From: Paenibacillus sp. FSL H8-0537
Lineage (GTDB): Bacteria; Bacillota; Bacilli; Paenibacillales; Paenibacillaceae
DNA: 64,000 bases
Direction of reading: 5' to 3'
NCBI RefSeq assembly: GCF_038051995.1
Contig: NZ_CP150290.1
Location: 6,941,913 to 7,005,912 of the forward strand
The notes under the pieces: generated by a model
Told to the model about the DNA's origin: nothing
The model's input: only the letters and a program-made list of their open reading frames with translations
Databases searched by the model: none
In this document: positions 17,897 to 28,560 of the stretch, one piece after another
Position numbering within the stretch: the stretch's first letter is position 1
How the letters are laid out: each line of letters begins with the position of its first letter
Position numbers and translations under genes: made by a program

Positions 17897-17935
17897 GGAG
17901 CGCCCCCGCAAGCTTTCGCTTCGGCTGCACTCCCC
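17897..17935 (-). terminator. Terminator after the M23 peptidase gene
   Basis: On the minus strand GGAGTGC pairs with GCGCTCC (one G-U pair), followed by a T-rich tail. It separates the peptidase gene from walR. Confidence 0.5.
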
Positions 17936-17953
17936 CTGATGGTATAAGTCCGA

Positions 17954-19522
17954 TTATAAATATTTCAACGGGTTTTGAAGCTCTCCGTCTTTATGAATTT
18001 CAAAATGAAGGTGGACGCCGTAAGACCGTCCCGTGTTCCCCATAATACCTAGTGTATCGCCTTTTTCTAATATATCGCCTACGCTGACGCTAATCGAATC
18101 AAGATGCCCGTACAGCGTTTCATATCCGTTCTTATGGTCAATAATGACTACGTTGCCGTAGCCGTTCTTCGTGCCCGCAAAACTAACAACGCCATTGTCA
18201 GCTGCTGTAATCGTTTTGCTGCCCGTCATGTCGATGCCTTTATGCATCCGTCCCCAACGCTGTCCGAACGTGCTGGACACCGAATAGCTCGATACTGGAG
18301 AAGAGAATAAACCCGTTCCTTCACCCAAAATGACCTTCGTGCCCTTCATCATAACGGTTGGAATAGCTTCCGTAATCACCTGCTGGTCTACCAGCTCTTC
18401 GCTGATTAGGTAACCATTCTCTTTCACGATTTTGTAGGTCAGGCTCTTGGAGCCGCTGACGCCTGCGCTGATCAGCTTGGATTCTCCAACGCGCATGTCA
18501 TCATTTTTCTGAACCTCGGTTGGCGGGTCGATTGTTACGATCTCCGTCAAATTCTCGGTTGTCCGGACAGAAAGCTCCGGCTGGCGAACCGTAAGATCCA
18601 GCACATCTCCAACCTTGATCATATCATCTTCAATGCCTTTGTTATTCTCATAAATTACTTGAGGTGAAATATCAAATTTCTGAGCGATACAACCGACGCA
18701 ATCACCTTGCGCTACCGTATATTTCGTTGGTTTAATTGTGCCCTCTACGAGCAGCTTGTACATATCATTGTCTGAGACAATGTCGCTAAGCGAAGTCGAT
18801 ACCGCATCCGTCTCCACCTTCTCTACGAAAGCGACATCCGTCAGTTCCTTGCCTGCCTTAGGTGTATTCTTGTCCACCTCTGCTTCCTCTGATGAAAAAG
18901 CGAGTGCGCGAACCTTCGTTGATTCCTTCTCCGCCTTCTCTTCCGGTGCATATTTGCTCTGCACACGTGCCAGTACGGCATCTGCTGCTTCTTGGTTCTT
19001 CACAATACCGATTACTTTGCCATTTACCTTCACCTCTACGCCAACAGCGTGGGTTGTAAGCAGGCCTTCCAGCTTCGCAAGCGTCTGCTGCGTATTCGGG
19101 ACACCTTTGTATGCACTTGTACTCGTATATGTAAGTTGACCTGATTCCAACAAGATTGGAATATCCGGCGTTGCCTGCTGTGCTTCGGATGCCTTCTGCT
19201 CAAGCAGCGCCCCAACCTCCAGCGGACTGCCGACCGTCCCTACTTCGGTGCCGTTCATATATAAGTGATAATAGTCATTCGTGTTAGCCTTAATATATTG
19301 TATACCGCCAATTCCGACTGCTGCCAAAATCGCGATAATTCCGCCTGCAAGGATGATAGGTTTCTTATAGTTAGTAGCTGCTGCTGTTGTCGATGTCGCT
19401 TGCACTGCTGCGGTCGGTTGCTGATTGATGCCTTTCGAGTCTTGTGTTCGGAATTGCCGAAAGAACTGAATGGATGTATTCCACGCCTTTCGGATCCGAC
19501 CCGTTGCCCTAAAATCGGTCAT
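17954..19522 (-). CDS. Secreted M23 peptidase with LysM and G5 domains
   Basis: Predicted wall hydrolase of 522 residues. A cytoplasmic N-terminus precedes one transmembrane helix (about 55-77). The outer part has a LysM-like segment (about 265-310, YTVAQGDCVGCIAQKF), a G5 domain (about 312-390) and a C-terminal lysostaphin-type M23 domain (about 415-520). Zinc ligands appear in HKGIDM (His and Asp) and in the HLHFEIH motif. LysM and G5 domains bind wall glycans, so it should cleave peptidoglycan cross-bridges near its anchor. It lies directly upstream of walR on the same strand, which suits a WalR-linked wall role, but no operon link is shown. Confidence 0.9.
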   Translation of the reverse strand: MTDFRATGRIRKAWNTSIQFFRQFRTQDSKGINQQPTAAVQATSTTAAATNYKKPIILAGGIIAILAAVGIGGIQYIKANTNDYYHLYMNGTEVGTVGSPLEVGALLEQKASEAQQATPDIPILLESGQLTYTSTSAYKGVPNTQQTLAKLEGLLTTHAVGVEVKVNGKVIGIVKNQEAADAVLARVQSKYAPEEKAEKESTKVRALAFSSEEAEVDKNTPKAGKELTDVAFVEKVETDAVSTSLSDIVSDNDMYKLLVEGTIKPTKYTVAQGDCVGCIAQKFDISPQVIYENNKGIEDDMIKVGDVLDLTVRQPELSVRTTENLTEIVTIDPPTEVQKNDDMRVGESKLISAGVSGSKSLTYKIVKENGYLISEELVDQQVITEAIPTVMMKGTKVILGEGTGLFSSPVSSYSVSSTFGQRWGRMHKGIDMTGSKTITAADNGVVSFAGTKNGYGNVVIIDHKNGYETLYGHLDSISVSVGDILEKGDTLGIMGNTGRSYGVHLHFEIHKDGELQNPLKYL

Positions 19523-19665
19523 GATCGTCTCCTTCTCGCCTTAATGCCGCTATCTTAATTAGGTCTTCCGATTCATATCAGGGCCCTTTGTCCCGTTAGA
19601 ACACCCGACTATTACTTTAACATAGCCTTAACACGAGGAGCAACCTCTCCGAATACCGCCTAATA

Positions 19666-20496
19666 TTAATATTTCTTCAGAATACTCATAATTTGCTCGT
19701 ATTCTTCCTTGCTCAAATGCTGGGCAATGACCTGTTGAAGCTCTGTAAGCTCTTGATCTGTAAGGCCATTTTCCATGTAGCCGGATATCGTCTGCCAAGC
19801 TTCTTGGGGCAGCTTGGTCATTAATAATCCGAACAGCTCTGTCTTGTCCGTGTCGCTCATTTGGCTTTTGACCTGGTTCAACTGATCCGTCGTAACCGCT
19901 GTTTCCGTACCGTCAATGGAAGAGCCATCTGTACCCGGCTCCGACTCTACTAAAGGCTGCTCTCCATCCACTTCTTCCGTACCGCCGTTCGTCGTACCAC
20001 TACCCTCTGTACCGCTTTCCGTACCGCCTGCGCCTATACCTAAGGCCGCACCGCCGCCCGCTTTCGTCCCGCCGCCAATGCCCATATCGGTAAGCGGCGG
20101 CTCCGATTGCTGACCGAAAGCATCGATGGCAAGCGGGGAATCTTCCCCTGCCGCTGCGCCCTCGCCTGAGGAAACCTCTCCGCTGGGCTTCTGAGCTCCC
20201 GTCTCTCCTTGCTCAGCCGAGCTGCTGCTGCTCGCCCCTGAGCCATCCTTTCCAGCCTGCGAGGCGCCAGACTGCCCCTTGGAGCCGCCTGTATCCGCCA
20301 TCAGCGGATCAGCGCCCCACATTTTTCCCCATAATCCAGTCAGCGCCATTGGCTTTACTTCCAAAGGCAAATTATATTGCTTCAAAATCGTATCCACGTA
20401 ACTGCTCACAATATAGCCCGTCGTCCAAATCGACAAAAAGCTTATAATGATTCCTGCTGCCACCGTTTTCGCCAGCCACCCTGTCATCTTCCACAT
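19666..20496 (-). CDS. Hypothetical membrane-anchored protein with Gly/Ser/Thr-rich linker
   Basis: 276-residue protein of unknown function. One N-terminal transmembrane helix (about 6-30) is followed by a long low-complexity Gly/Ser/Ala/Thr/Glu region (about 60-200) and a predicted helical C-terminal domain (about 205-276) rich in Gln, Glu and Leu. No catalytic motif is seen. The low-complexity part looks like a wall-spanning linker, presenting the helical domain outside the membrane. The ATG at 20496 has AAGG 8 nt upstream; an in-frame GTG at 20505 overlaps that site. Confidence 0.75.
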   Translation of the reverse strand: MWKMTGWLAKTVAAGIIISFLSIWTTGYIVSSYVDTILKQYNLPLEVKPMALTGLWGKMWGADPLMADTGGSKGQSGASQAGKDGSGASSSSSAEQGETGAQKPSGEVSSGEGAAAGEDSPLAIDAFGQQSEPPLTDMGIGGGTKAGGGAALGIGAGGTESGTEGSGTTNGGTEEVDGEQPLVESEPGTDGSSIDGTETAVTTDQLNQVKSQMSDTDKTELFGLLMTKLPQEAWQTISGYMENGLTDQELTELQQVIAQHLSKEEYEQIMSILKKY

Positions 20497-20564
20497 GCTC
20501 TTCACCTTGCCCTTCCTGCTTGACCTATCCGCATATTGGTTTCTTTTACCATTATAGACAAGAG

Positions 20565-20604
20565 AAAGGGCACATAACCGCTGCTCAGCGCTGAGAGGCC
20601 CTTT
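20565..20604 (-). terminator. Terminator after the flavin reductase gene
   Basis: AAAGGGC and GCCCTTTT form the outer stem, with CAGCGCTG inside, overlapping the reductase stop codon. Confidence 0.5.
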
Positions 20605-21152
20605 TATTCAAGAGAATTGGGCTGTGCCAGACTAGCCAGCATAGCGAGCAGCTGCTGCTTCGTGTCTTCATCCGTAATAACGCCTTCTTTGTCCATCTTG
20701 AGGGCGATATGCGGAATCATGACTATGCCTTGATCCACGATAATCGCATTAATCATATTCAGCGTGAGCAGCAGCGAAGCATTGGCTTTATCCCCGCCCA
20801 TTGGTGATGGCGATGCCGTGACAACCGCCACTCTTTTGTTGACGAATTCGCCAGAGGACACGATCCAGTCGAGCGCATTTTTCAAGGAGCCCGGGACACC
20901 ATTCCCGTATTCAGGTGTACAGATGAGAACACCGTCTGCCTCCTTTAGCTGTTTTCGCAGCTCTCTAACCGCTGATGGCCCTTCCTCTACATCCAGATCA
21001 GGATTAAAATGCGGAAGCTCGCTCAGCCCGCTGTAAACGCTGAAACGTACAGGCTCCGCAGCCAGTCCGATAATCGCGCTCATAAGTGCCGTATTGGAAG
21101 ACTTCGCACGCAAGCTTCCCGAAATCGCCAAAAGCTGAATATCCTTGCTCAT
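20604..21152 (-). CDS. NADPH-dependent FMN reductase family protein
   Basis: Flavodoxin-fold oxidoreductase of 182 residues (NAD(P)H:FMN reductase / azoreductase type). The N-terminal LAISGSLRAKSSN segment is the phosphate-binding loop for FMN. The TPEYGNGVPGSLKNALDWI motif near residues 80-98 is the family signature. It should be cytosolic and reduce FMN or quinone-like compounds using NADPH; the physiological substrate is not evident. It stands between purA and an unrelated membrane protein, each separated by a terminator, so it is probably monocistronic. Confidence 0.9.
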   Translation of the reverse strand: MSKDIQLLAISGSLRAKSSNTALMSAIIGLAAEPVRFSVYSGLSELPHFNPDLDVEEGPSAVRELRKQLKEADGVLICTPEYGNGVPGSLKNALDWIVSSGEFVNKRVAVVTASPSPMGGDKANASLLLTLNMINAIIVDQGIVMIPHIALKMDKEGVITDEDTKQQLLAMLASLAQPNSLE

Positions 21153-21190
21153 TCCACATCATCCCTTTTCATTTATTGTGAAAAAAAAGA

Positions 21191-21219
21191 AAGAAGACAG
21201 CATTCGCAGCTGTCTTCTT
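21191..21219 (-). terminator. Terminator after purA
   Basis: AAGAAGACAGC and GCTGTCTTCTT form an 11-bp stem; on the minus strand it is followed by TTCTTTTTTTT. Confidence 0.8.
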
Positions 21220-21245
21220 ATTTGTTATCCGTCTAGCGGATTCGT

Positions 21246-22580
<1,335 letters not shown>

Positions 22581-22642
22581 CTATTGCACCGGTTTTCCCT
22601 TACTTACGAGAACAACGGGTGACACACGAAGACAGCAATATT

Positions 22643-22671
22643 AGTGTAGCAGTACCCGAAATAGAAGTCAA
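22643..22671 (-). promoter_or_regulatory. purA promoter
   Basis: Minus-strand TTGACT (22671-22666), 17-bp spacer and TACACT (22648-22643). The spacer holds ATTTCGGGTA, and a related ATTTCGGTG lies about 80 bp downstream. These resemble PurR half-sites only loosely, so purine regulation is a guess. Confidence 0.55.
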
Positions 22672-22712
22672 ACTAAAAACGAACAATTGTAGAAAGAGCT
22701 CTACAATTGTTC
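22668..22712 (-). terminator. Terminator after dnaC
   Basis: A perfect 13-bp stem, GAACAATTGTAGA/TCTACAATTGTTC (22681-22712) with a 6-base loop, is followed on the minus strand by TTTTTAG. It ends dnaC transcription just before the purA promoter. Confidence 0.9.
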
Positions 22713-22720
22713 GGATATCA

Positions 22721-24082
22721 TTAGGATGCCTGCGATGGATCCTCATGAGAACGGTCCAAGCTGACGAATTTATTGAAATTTTTCAGAAACACCAGCTCGA
22801 CCGTACCAACGGGTCCATTCCGCTGCTTGGCAATAATAATCTCGATAATATTCTTTTTCTCCGATTCCTTATCGTAATAATCATCCCGATAAAGGAAGGA
22901 TACAATGTCGGCATCCTGCTCAATCGAACCGGATTCCCGAAGGTCGGACATCATCGGACGCTTGTCCTGACGCTGCTCAACGCCCCGGCTGAGCTGCGAA
23001 AGCGCAATAACCGGCACTTCAAGCTCACGGGCAATCTGCTTCAGTGTACGGGAAATTTCCGATACTTCCTGCTGCCGATTTTCCCCTGCCTTGCCGCGGC
23101 CGGAAATAAGCTGGAGGTAATCGATCAAAATCATGCCAAGCCCGCGTTCTTTCTTGAGACGGCGGCATTTCGCACGAATTTCAGCGACCGTTATGCCGGG
23201 TGTATCATCAATAAAGATCTGCGCCTCGGATAAGGCGCCAATCGCCATCGTCAGCTTTTCCCAGTCGTCACCCTCCAGAAAGCCTGTCCGCATCCGGCCC
23301 GCGTCCACATTCGCTTCCGCACAAATCATCCGCTGCACAAGCTGTGCAGCCGACATCTCCAGACTGAATATGGCGACCGTCTCGCGTGCGCGAACACCGA
23401 CATTTTGGGCAATATTCAGTGCGAAAGCCGTCTTACCAACGGAAGGACGGGCTGCAACAATAATGAGATCGCTGCGTTGGAAGCCGGACGTCATTTTGTC
23501 CAGATCGACAAAGCCCGATGGAATGCCTGACGTTCCGCCTTTGTTCATATACAAGTGCTCGACCTTCTCGAACACTTCCATCAGCACATCGCGGATGGAA
23601 ATAAACCCGCTGCTGGAGCGCCGATTGGAAATTTCGAGAATTTTCTGCTCCGCATCGCCCAGAAGCGCACCTACCTGCTCCGTTCCGGCATAACCTTCGG
23701 TTACGATATTCGTAGCCGTGCGGATCAGACGACGCAGCAAGGATTTCTCCTCTACGATCTGCGCGTAATAATCGACGTTCGCTGCCGTTGGAACGGAGCT
23801 GGCCAGCCGTGCCAAATAAGACACGCCGCCAATTTCGTCGAGCAGCTGCTGATCCTGCAAATGCGCAGTGAGCGTAACCAGATCGATCGGCTGATTATTC
23901 TCAGCCAGCTCAATCATCGCTTCATAAATACGCTGATGGGGGCCGCTGTAAAAATCTTCACTGCGAAGACGCTCCATAGCTGTAATCAGCGCTTCCGCCT
24001 GCAGCAGCACGGCACCGATAACGGCTTGCTCCGCCTCCATGTTCTGCGGCGGAACACGATCAAACTTCAGCTCTGTACTCAT
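22721..24082 (-). CDS. dnaC: Replicative DNA helicase
   Basis: Hexameric 5'-3' helicase of the replisome (DnaB family; called DnaC in Bacillus). The N-terminal primase-interacting domain (RVPPQNMEAEQAVIGA) covers about residues 8-110. The RecA-like ATPase follows, with Walker A RPSVGKT near residue 210, Walker B LILIDYLQL and the C-terminal SIEQDADIV region. Length (453) is usual. Two adjacent ATGs occur; the second (24082) has better spacing from the GGGGG site. It follows gdpP and rplI on the same strand, the conserved Bacillales order. Confidence 0.97.
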   Translation of the reverse strand: MSTELKFDRVPPQNMEAEQAVIGAVLLQAEALITAMERLRSEDFYSGPHQRIYEAMIELAENNQPIDLVTLTAHLQDQQLLDEIGGVSYLARLASSVPTAANVDYYAQIVEEKSLLRRLIRTATNIVTEGYAGTEQVGALLGDAEQKILEISNRRSSSGFISIRDVLMEVFEKVEHLYMNKGGTSGIPSGFVDLDKMTSGFQRSDLIIVAARPSVGKTAFALNIAQNVGVRARETVAIFSLEMSAAQLVQRMICAEANVDAGRMRTGFLEGDDWEKLTMAIGALSEAQIFIDDTPGITVAEIRAKCRRLKKERGLGMILIDYLQLISGRGKAGENRQQEVSEISRTLKQIARELEVPVIALSQLSRGVEQRQDKRPMMSDLRESGSIEQDADIVSFLYRDDYYDKESEKKNIIEIIIAKQRNGPVGTVELVFLKNFNKFVSLDRSHEDPSQAS

Positions 24083-24100
24083 CATTTCCCCCTATAACTA

Positions 24101-24544
24101 TTATTCCTCAGTTGTTTGCACGCGCAGCTTGGCTTTCACTTCAGGATGCAGCTTCACAAGCACTTCCGTCATGCCAAGTGTACGAATGGGCTCTTCCAGC
24201 TCAATTTTACGTTTGTCGACCTTAACACCTTGTGCAGCCAGCTGCTCTCCGATTTGCTTGGATGTGATGGCACCGAACAAACGGCCGCCTTCGCCAGCCT
24301 TCGTCTTCAGCACGATCGTCATTTCCTCCATCTTCTTCGCAAGCGTCTTCGCATCTTCCTTCTCCTGCGCTTTACGCTTCTGCTCGGAAGCATTTTGTAC
24401 TTCGAGCGTCTTCAGATTGCCGTCTGATGCCGGTTTTGCCAGTCCTTTAGGAAGTAAAAAATTACGCACATAACCTTCGGATACATCTTTAACCTCGCCT
24501 TTTTTCCCTTGTCCCTTAACATCTGCCAAAAAAATTACTTTCAT
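24101..24544 (-). CDS. rplI: 50S ribosomal protein L9
   Basis: 147-residue ribosomal protein. The N-terminal domain begins [19 protein letters not shown], the L9 signature, followed by [10 protein letters not shown] long connecting helix and the C-terminal RNA-binding domain complete the protein. Its start overlaps the gdpP stop by 4 bp and dnaC follows 18 bp later, so DUF2232-gdpP-rplI-dnaC is probably one transcription unit. Confidence 0.97.
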   Translation of the reverse strand: MKVIFLADVKGQGKKGEVKDVSEGYVRNFLLPKGLAKPASDGNLKTLEVQNASEQKRKAQEKEDAKTLAKKMEEMTIVLKTKAGEGGRLFGAITSKQIGEQLAAQGVKVDKRKIELEEPIRTLGMTEVLVKLHPEVKAKLRVQTTEE

Positions 24545-26508
24545 TCAAATAACCCCTCTTCCTTATCAATTTCTTTTAGTACCGCTTTAAGCTTCTCCGC
24601 TACTTCACTAACGGTGCCTTCAAGCTGGGCGGCAGCATTCGTTAAATGCCCGCCTCCGCCCATTCTTTCCATCACGACCTGCACGTTCATGTCGCCAAGC
24701 GAACGTGCGCTTATGCCGATTAAGCCGTCTGTTCGCTCGCCAACGACGAACGATGCCAAAATATCCGTCATATTGAGCAGCGTATCTGCCGCTTGTGCAA
24801 TTAACAGCTGGCTTACCTTGCGGCCCGGATCGGTTACAGCAATCGCGATATGCTCATAATGCACGCTAGCATGCTTAATAATTTCCGCCTTGCGTACGTA
24901 CTCTTCCAAATCTTCCTTCAGCATCCGCTGCACAAGCATGGAATCCGCGCCGTTGCGACGCAGGAACGATGCTGCCTCAAACGTCCTGGCGCCAGTGCGA
25001 AGCGAGAAGCTCTTCGTATCTACCGTAATGCCAGCAAGCAGCGCAGTCGCTTCCCGCACATCAAGCACGATGCGATCCGCAATGTATTGCAGAAGCTCCG
25101 CTACCAGCTCGCAAGTGGAGGACGCATAGGGCTCCATGTAGACCAGAATCGCATTCGCAATAAACTCCTCACTGCGGCGGTGATGGTCAATGACGACGAT
25201 TTTCCCATGTGCTCCAATAAGCCGCGGTTCCTTCACCATCGACGCCTTGTGGGTATCGACGACAACCGTCAGCGTCTTATTGTTCGTCATGGACATCGCC
25301 TGCTCCGGCGTAATGAACCGTTTGGAGAAACGCTCATCCTCGCGCAGCATCTCCATCATTTTCTGAATGGAAGGGTTGATGCCTTCCAGCACAATGAAAG
25401 CTTCCTTGCCGAACATTTGCGCCGCCTTCGTAATCCCAATAGCTGCGCCGATTGCATCCATATCCGGCATCTTGTGGCCCATGATGATAATATTGCCGCT
25501 TTCCTTAATCAAATCTCTAAGCGCGTGCGCCACGACGCGAGCCCGAACACGGGTCCGCTTCTCGACCGCATTGGACTTGCCGCCATAGAAGGACTGCCTG
25601 CCGCCGATTTTGACAGCTGCTTGATCGCCGCCGCGCCCAAGAGCAATATCAAGGCTGGATTGCGCCCACTGGCCCAGCTCGACAATGCTCTCTGCCTCAG
25701 CAGCAAAGCCGATGCTGAGCGTCGTCGGGATTTTCTGATCGCAGGTCAGCTCGCGAACTTCGTCGAGCAGCACAAACCGGGATTGCTCCAGCTGCCTAAG
25801 CGTCCTGAGGTTCGTGATGAGCAAAAACCGGTCTGAGGTCAGCCGCTTAATATGAAGCTGATAACGCTGCGCCCACTCGGTAATCTCGGTCGTAACCTTG
25901 GACAACAGCGCCGAGCGCTGGTTGTCATCCATGCCCTGTGTTACTTCATCCAAGCTGTCAATCATGACGATGCCCAGTGCCAGCTTCTCCTCTTCATATT
26001 TCTTGGAGAGATGCCACAGCTCGGTAATATTTTTCACGTACAAAATGCGCTCTTCCGGCTTGAAAATCAGCTGAAAAACATAGTTTCCCACTATAACCTG
26101 CTGCTCTGCCTCGCGTTCCTTGTCCTTCGTCTGGTGCAAGGAGGGAAACAGCTCTGCGATGGTCTGCCCTACGACAGAATCATGGCCCAAAATCTCAGCA
26201 ATATAAGGGTTATGCCATTCGACCGTCTTGTCTTCATTATACAATATAATACCGAAAGGAAGCTCGCTAATCACATCATTGCCGGCCTTCTTTACCCGGT
26301 AAGAAATCGTACCTAAATACGTTTTTAAATCTTTGCGGAACGCCCGCTCCGCTAGAAAACCATATACGCTGAAACCGATCATAAACAGCAGAGCAATAAG
26401 CCCGATTCGCCATTCGAACCAAGCAAGGGCTGTCGTCATAACCGCCATAATAGCGAAAGCCGCCAACTGATGCATGCCATGCCAGCGAACAACTAAAAAC
26501 TTTGGCAT
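24541..26508 (-). CDS. gdpP: Cyclic-di-AMP phosphodiesterase GdpP
   Basis: Membrane-bound enzyme hydrolysing c-di-AMP, the messenger controlling potassium and wall homeostasis. The 655-residue protein has two N-terminal transmembrane helices (about 10-50), a PAS domain (65-145), a degenerate GGDEF domain (about 170-300) and the catalytic DHH/DHHA1 unit. Metal-binding motifs are visible as [17 protein letters not shown] and DHHRR, with the [12 protein letters not shown] motif at the end. It overlaps rplI by 4 bp. The CBS-domain protein and cation/proton antiporter a few kilobases away could be part of the same signalling circuit, by inference. Confidence 0.95.
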   Translation of the reverse strand: MPKFLVVRWHGMHQLAAFAIMAVMTTALAWFEWRIGLIALLFMIGFSVYGFLAERAFRKDLKTYLGTISYRVKKAGNDVISELPFGIILYNEDKTVEWHNPYIAEILGHDSVVGQTIAELFPSLHQTKDKEREAEQQVIVGNYVFQLIFKPEERILYVKNITELWHLSKKYEEEKLALGIVMIDSLDEVTQGMDDNQRSALLSKVTTEITEWAQRYQLHIKRLTSDRFLLITNLRTLRQLEQSRFVLLDEVRELTCDQKIPTTLSIGFAAEAESIVELGQWAQSSLDIALGRGGDQAAVKIGGRQSFYGGKSNAVEKRTRVRARVVAHALRDLIKESGNIIIMGHKMPDMDAIGAAIGITKAAQMFGKEAFIVLEGINPSIQKMMEMLREDERFSKRFITPEQAMSMTNNKTLTVVVDTHKASMVKEPRLIGAHGKIVVIDHHRRSEEFIANAILVYMEPYASSTCELVAELLQYIADRIVLDVREATALLAGITVDTKSFSLRTGARTFEAASFLRRNGADSMLVQRMLKEDLEEYVRKAEIIKHASVHYEHIAIAVTDPGRKVSQLLIAQAADTLLNMTDILASFVVGERTDGLIGISARSLGDMNVQVVMERMGGGGHLTNAAAQLEGTVSEVAEKLKAVLKEIDKEEGLFE

Positions 26509-26526
26509 TTCCTGATCGCTCCTGTG

Positions 26527-27477
26527 CTAGGATTTCTTCGTAAATGACTTACGGATAGGGAAAGCAGCATCAAGCACACCGATTAAGCTCAGTGGCGAGA
26601 AAAGCAGTACAGGTATTGCAATAAGAACTGGTATAGCCGGGTTCCATTTGCGCTCATGGGCCAAATAGAAGAAGAAACCGACGGCTTGGATTGCAAAAGC
26701 GAGCCTCAGCAGCGGCAGTAAATTCAGCACGGCTACTCCCAAGAATGACTTGCTGTCTGGACTGACAAACAGGCTGAGAATGTAAACAATCACATAATAA
26801 ATGACTAATACCCGCGGCAGCATCCAATCTTTCGCCAGTGGCATTCTCGGTACCTCTATGCCCGAGGATACAAGCACACGCCGCGAAATATATTGGGTAA
26901 CAACAGCGTAGAAGAACGATACGCTAATAACAGCGAGCGGAATCGTATTCAGCATCATTTGAATGAGCATCTCGGTATACTCATCGCTCCATTCCGCAGG
27001 AAGCAGTGGCTGCAATTGTGGATCGCTAAATACGGAGCGGACAAAATTGCCCATTTCGCTAGTCAGAGACAAATCTAAAATCACTTCAAAAGCTGCAAAT
27101 TCCATCAAAAACAGTACAAGCAGCGTAATAACCGTTCTTGACAGCACTTTATGTGCAGGCAGCTGCTTCTTGAACATATGCCCCATCACTATAGAAGGAA
27201 CAAGGAAAAACAAACCGATAATTAACGCTGGAGCTCCTAATATGAGGAAGGACACTACCCATACCGGCAGCATATGCAGAATGAACCCACGCGCGGGAAG
27301 CGCTGTGTACAACACCACATAAGGAACCATAAGACACAAGATGGTCAAAATATTAAGAACAGGTACAGCTATGGACAATAACAGGAGCAGGGCTACCGCG
27401 CTCCATAAAACAGATTTCATACCGGTCTTCAAACCGTTCACCTCTTGCACATGTATATTCGTAAATCTAGCCGCCAT
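26527..27477 (-). CDS. yybS: DUF2232 membrane protein (YybS-like)
   Basis: Polytopic membrane protein of 316 residues with about eight hydrophobic segments and no evident catalytic motif. The DUF2232/YybS family is regularly found immediately upstream of gdpP-rplI-dnaC in Bacillales, as here (18 bp from gdpP). Function is unknown; the topology resembles energy-coupling transporter S components, which is only a structural analogy. The upstream 600 bp is a repeat-rich non-coding region. Confidence 0.88.
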   Translation of the reverse strand: MAARFTNIHVQEVNGLKTGMKSVLWSAVALLLLLSIAVPVLNILTILCLMVPYVVLYTALPARGFILHMLPVWVVSFLILGAPALIIGLFFLVPSIVMGHMFKKQLPAHKVLSRTVITLLVLFLMEFAAFEVILDLSLTSEMGNFVRSVFSDPQLQPLLPAEWSDEYTEMLIQMMLNTIPLAVISVSFFYAVVTQYISRRVLVSSGIEVPRMPLAKDWMLPRVLVIYYVIVYILSLFVSPDSKSFLGVAVLNLLPLLRLAFAIQAVGFFFYLAHERKWNPAIPVLIAIPVLLFSPLSLIGVLDAAFPIRKSFTKKS

Positions 27478-27523
27478 GCTTGCCAGACCCCATTATATCA
27501 CAAATAAGCTTCACCGCATCCAA

Positions 27524-28035
27524 CAAGCGTAAACGGCATGGCCTTACTTTGTAGGCCGTGCTCGTTTCGCGATGAAATAGAAGCCTATTTAGGAGACCGT
27601 GCTCGTCTCGCGATGAAATGTTAGGACGTGTATGCCAACGTAAGCGAGCCAGATGCTGATCGAATGTAGCGTCAAATGTCATCCCTCTACTACTTGCCCT
27701 GAAAAAAGATAAACTTGGCGGACACAGCAGCCGTTATTTCAACAAAATCAGAGGTAAGGATACGGCCTGCGGACTCAGGAGCAGCTAATGAGCTGCAATT
27801 AGCCACTTTGACAGGGTAATGAGGGCAATAACGGCTTTCCTGTCCGCTTACGTCCTGAAACTGGATTAAAAGCCGGAATAGCGGAAACTCAGTCCGGCAA
27901 AATAAAGTAAGCGTTCCAGGCTATTTGATCTCAGCAACAGTGATCTCACCACAATCATATGCTGCGGTGCACTAATCAAGGAGCAGCAGACTGAATCTGT
28001 TTTGCATATTTCAAGCGTAAACGGCATGGCCTTAC
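27524..28035. repeat. Repeat-rich intergenic region bounded by a 24-bp direct repeat
   Basis: A perfect 24-bp direct repeat (CAAGCGTAAACGGCATGGCC plus TTAC) occurs at 27524-27547 and 28012-28035. Inside are a near-perfect 23-bp tandem pair (27556-27578 and 27597-27619, one mismatch), a large inverted repeat with arms GCGGACA...GCCGTTATT and AATAACGGC...TGTCCGC (27718-27739 and 27825-27847), a GCAGCT/AGCTGC palindrome (27781-27796) and a GCCGGA/TCCGGC hairpin (27872-27898). I see no credible protein. It resembles a composite of dispersed intergenic repeats or a non-autonomous element. Confidence 0.65.
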
Positions 28036-28043
28036 ATTGATAA

Positions 28044-28071
28044 AAGGCGGAGAGCCGCTGCTCTCCGCCTT
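28044..28071 (-). terminator. Terminator after CBS-domain gene
   Basis: A perfect 11-bp stem, AAGGCGGAGAG/CTCTCCGCCTT with a 6-base loop, is followed on the minus strand by TTTTAT, 13 bp after the CBS gene stop. Confidence 0.85.
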
Positions 28072-28083
28072 CTTTGAAATAGA

Positions 28084-28506
28084 CTATGCCTCAATCGCAA
28101 TTGCGCTTTGCATAATCGTCTGACAATAATCAATAATTTCACTTCGCCGCACAATGCCAATAAAATGCTCGCTGTCATCAACGACCGGCACAAAGTTTTG
28201 TACCTTCGCCAGCATAATGAGGTCTTCCATGTTCGCGTCAATTCGAACCGAGCGGTGACTGAGCCGCAGCGGAACGTCCGCCAGCTTGACTTTATTCGTC
28301 ATTTCGAAAGTCAGCTCCGGCCTATTTTTCATGAACCATAATAAATCGCCTTCTGTGACAACACCTGCATATTCGCCCTCAGCGTTAATAATCGGTACGG
28401 CTGTGTAACGGTGATGCTCCATTTTCTCCAGCGTCTGCCTAAGTGTTGCGTCATGTGTTACCGTTACGACTTCCTGCTTGGGCAGCAGGAAAAACGCAAT
28501 GTTCAT
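28084..28506 (-). CDS. CBS-pair domain protein
   Basis: 140-residue cytosolic protein consisting almost entirely of two CBS motifs (about 12-60 and 75-130), the module that binds adenine nucleotides. No catalytic domain is attached. Stand-alone CBS-pair proteins in Bacillales include DarB/CbpB, a c-di-AMP receptor. Proximity to gdpP (about 1.6 kb away across a repeat region) makes that ligand plausible, but the sequence is not a clear DarB match. It follows the LCP-family gene on the same strand, 55 bp downstream. Confidence 0.85.
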   Translation of the reverse strand: MNIAFFLLPKQEVVTVTHDATLRQTLEKMEHHRYTAVPIINAEGEYAGVVTEGDLLWFMKNRPELTFEMTNKVKLADVPLRLSHRSVRIDANMEDLIMLAKVQNFVPVVDDSEHFIGIVRRSEIIDYCQTIMQSAIAIEA

Positions 28507-28560
28507 CCGTCAATCAACTCCATTTCTTCCTTCGCTTACCGCCCTGAGACTGCCCGCAGT

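Noticed and set aside
24850..25836. 328-codon plus-strand frame inside gdpP
   Set aside because: Antisense to the DHH and GGDEF domains; no independent support.
27524..28035. CRISPR array
   Set aside because: Repeats are only two copies of 24 bp and a separate tandem pair, with no regular spacers and no cas genes.
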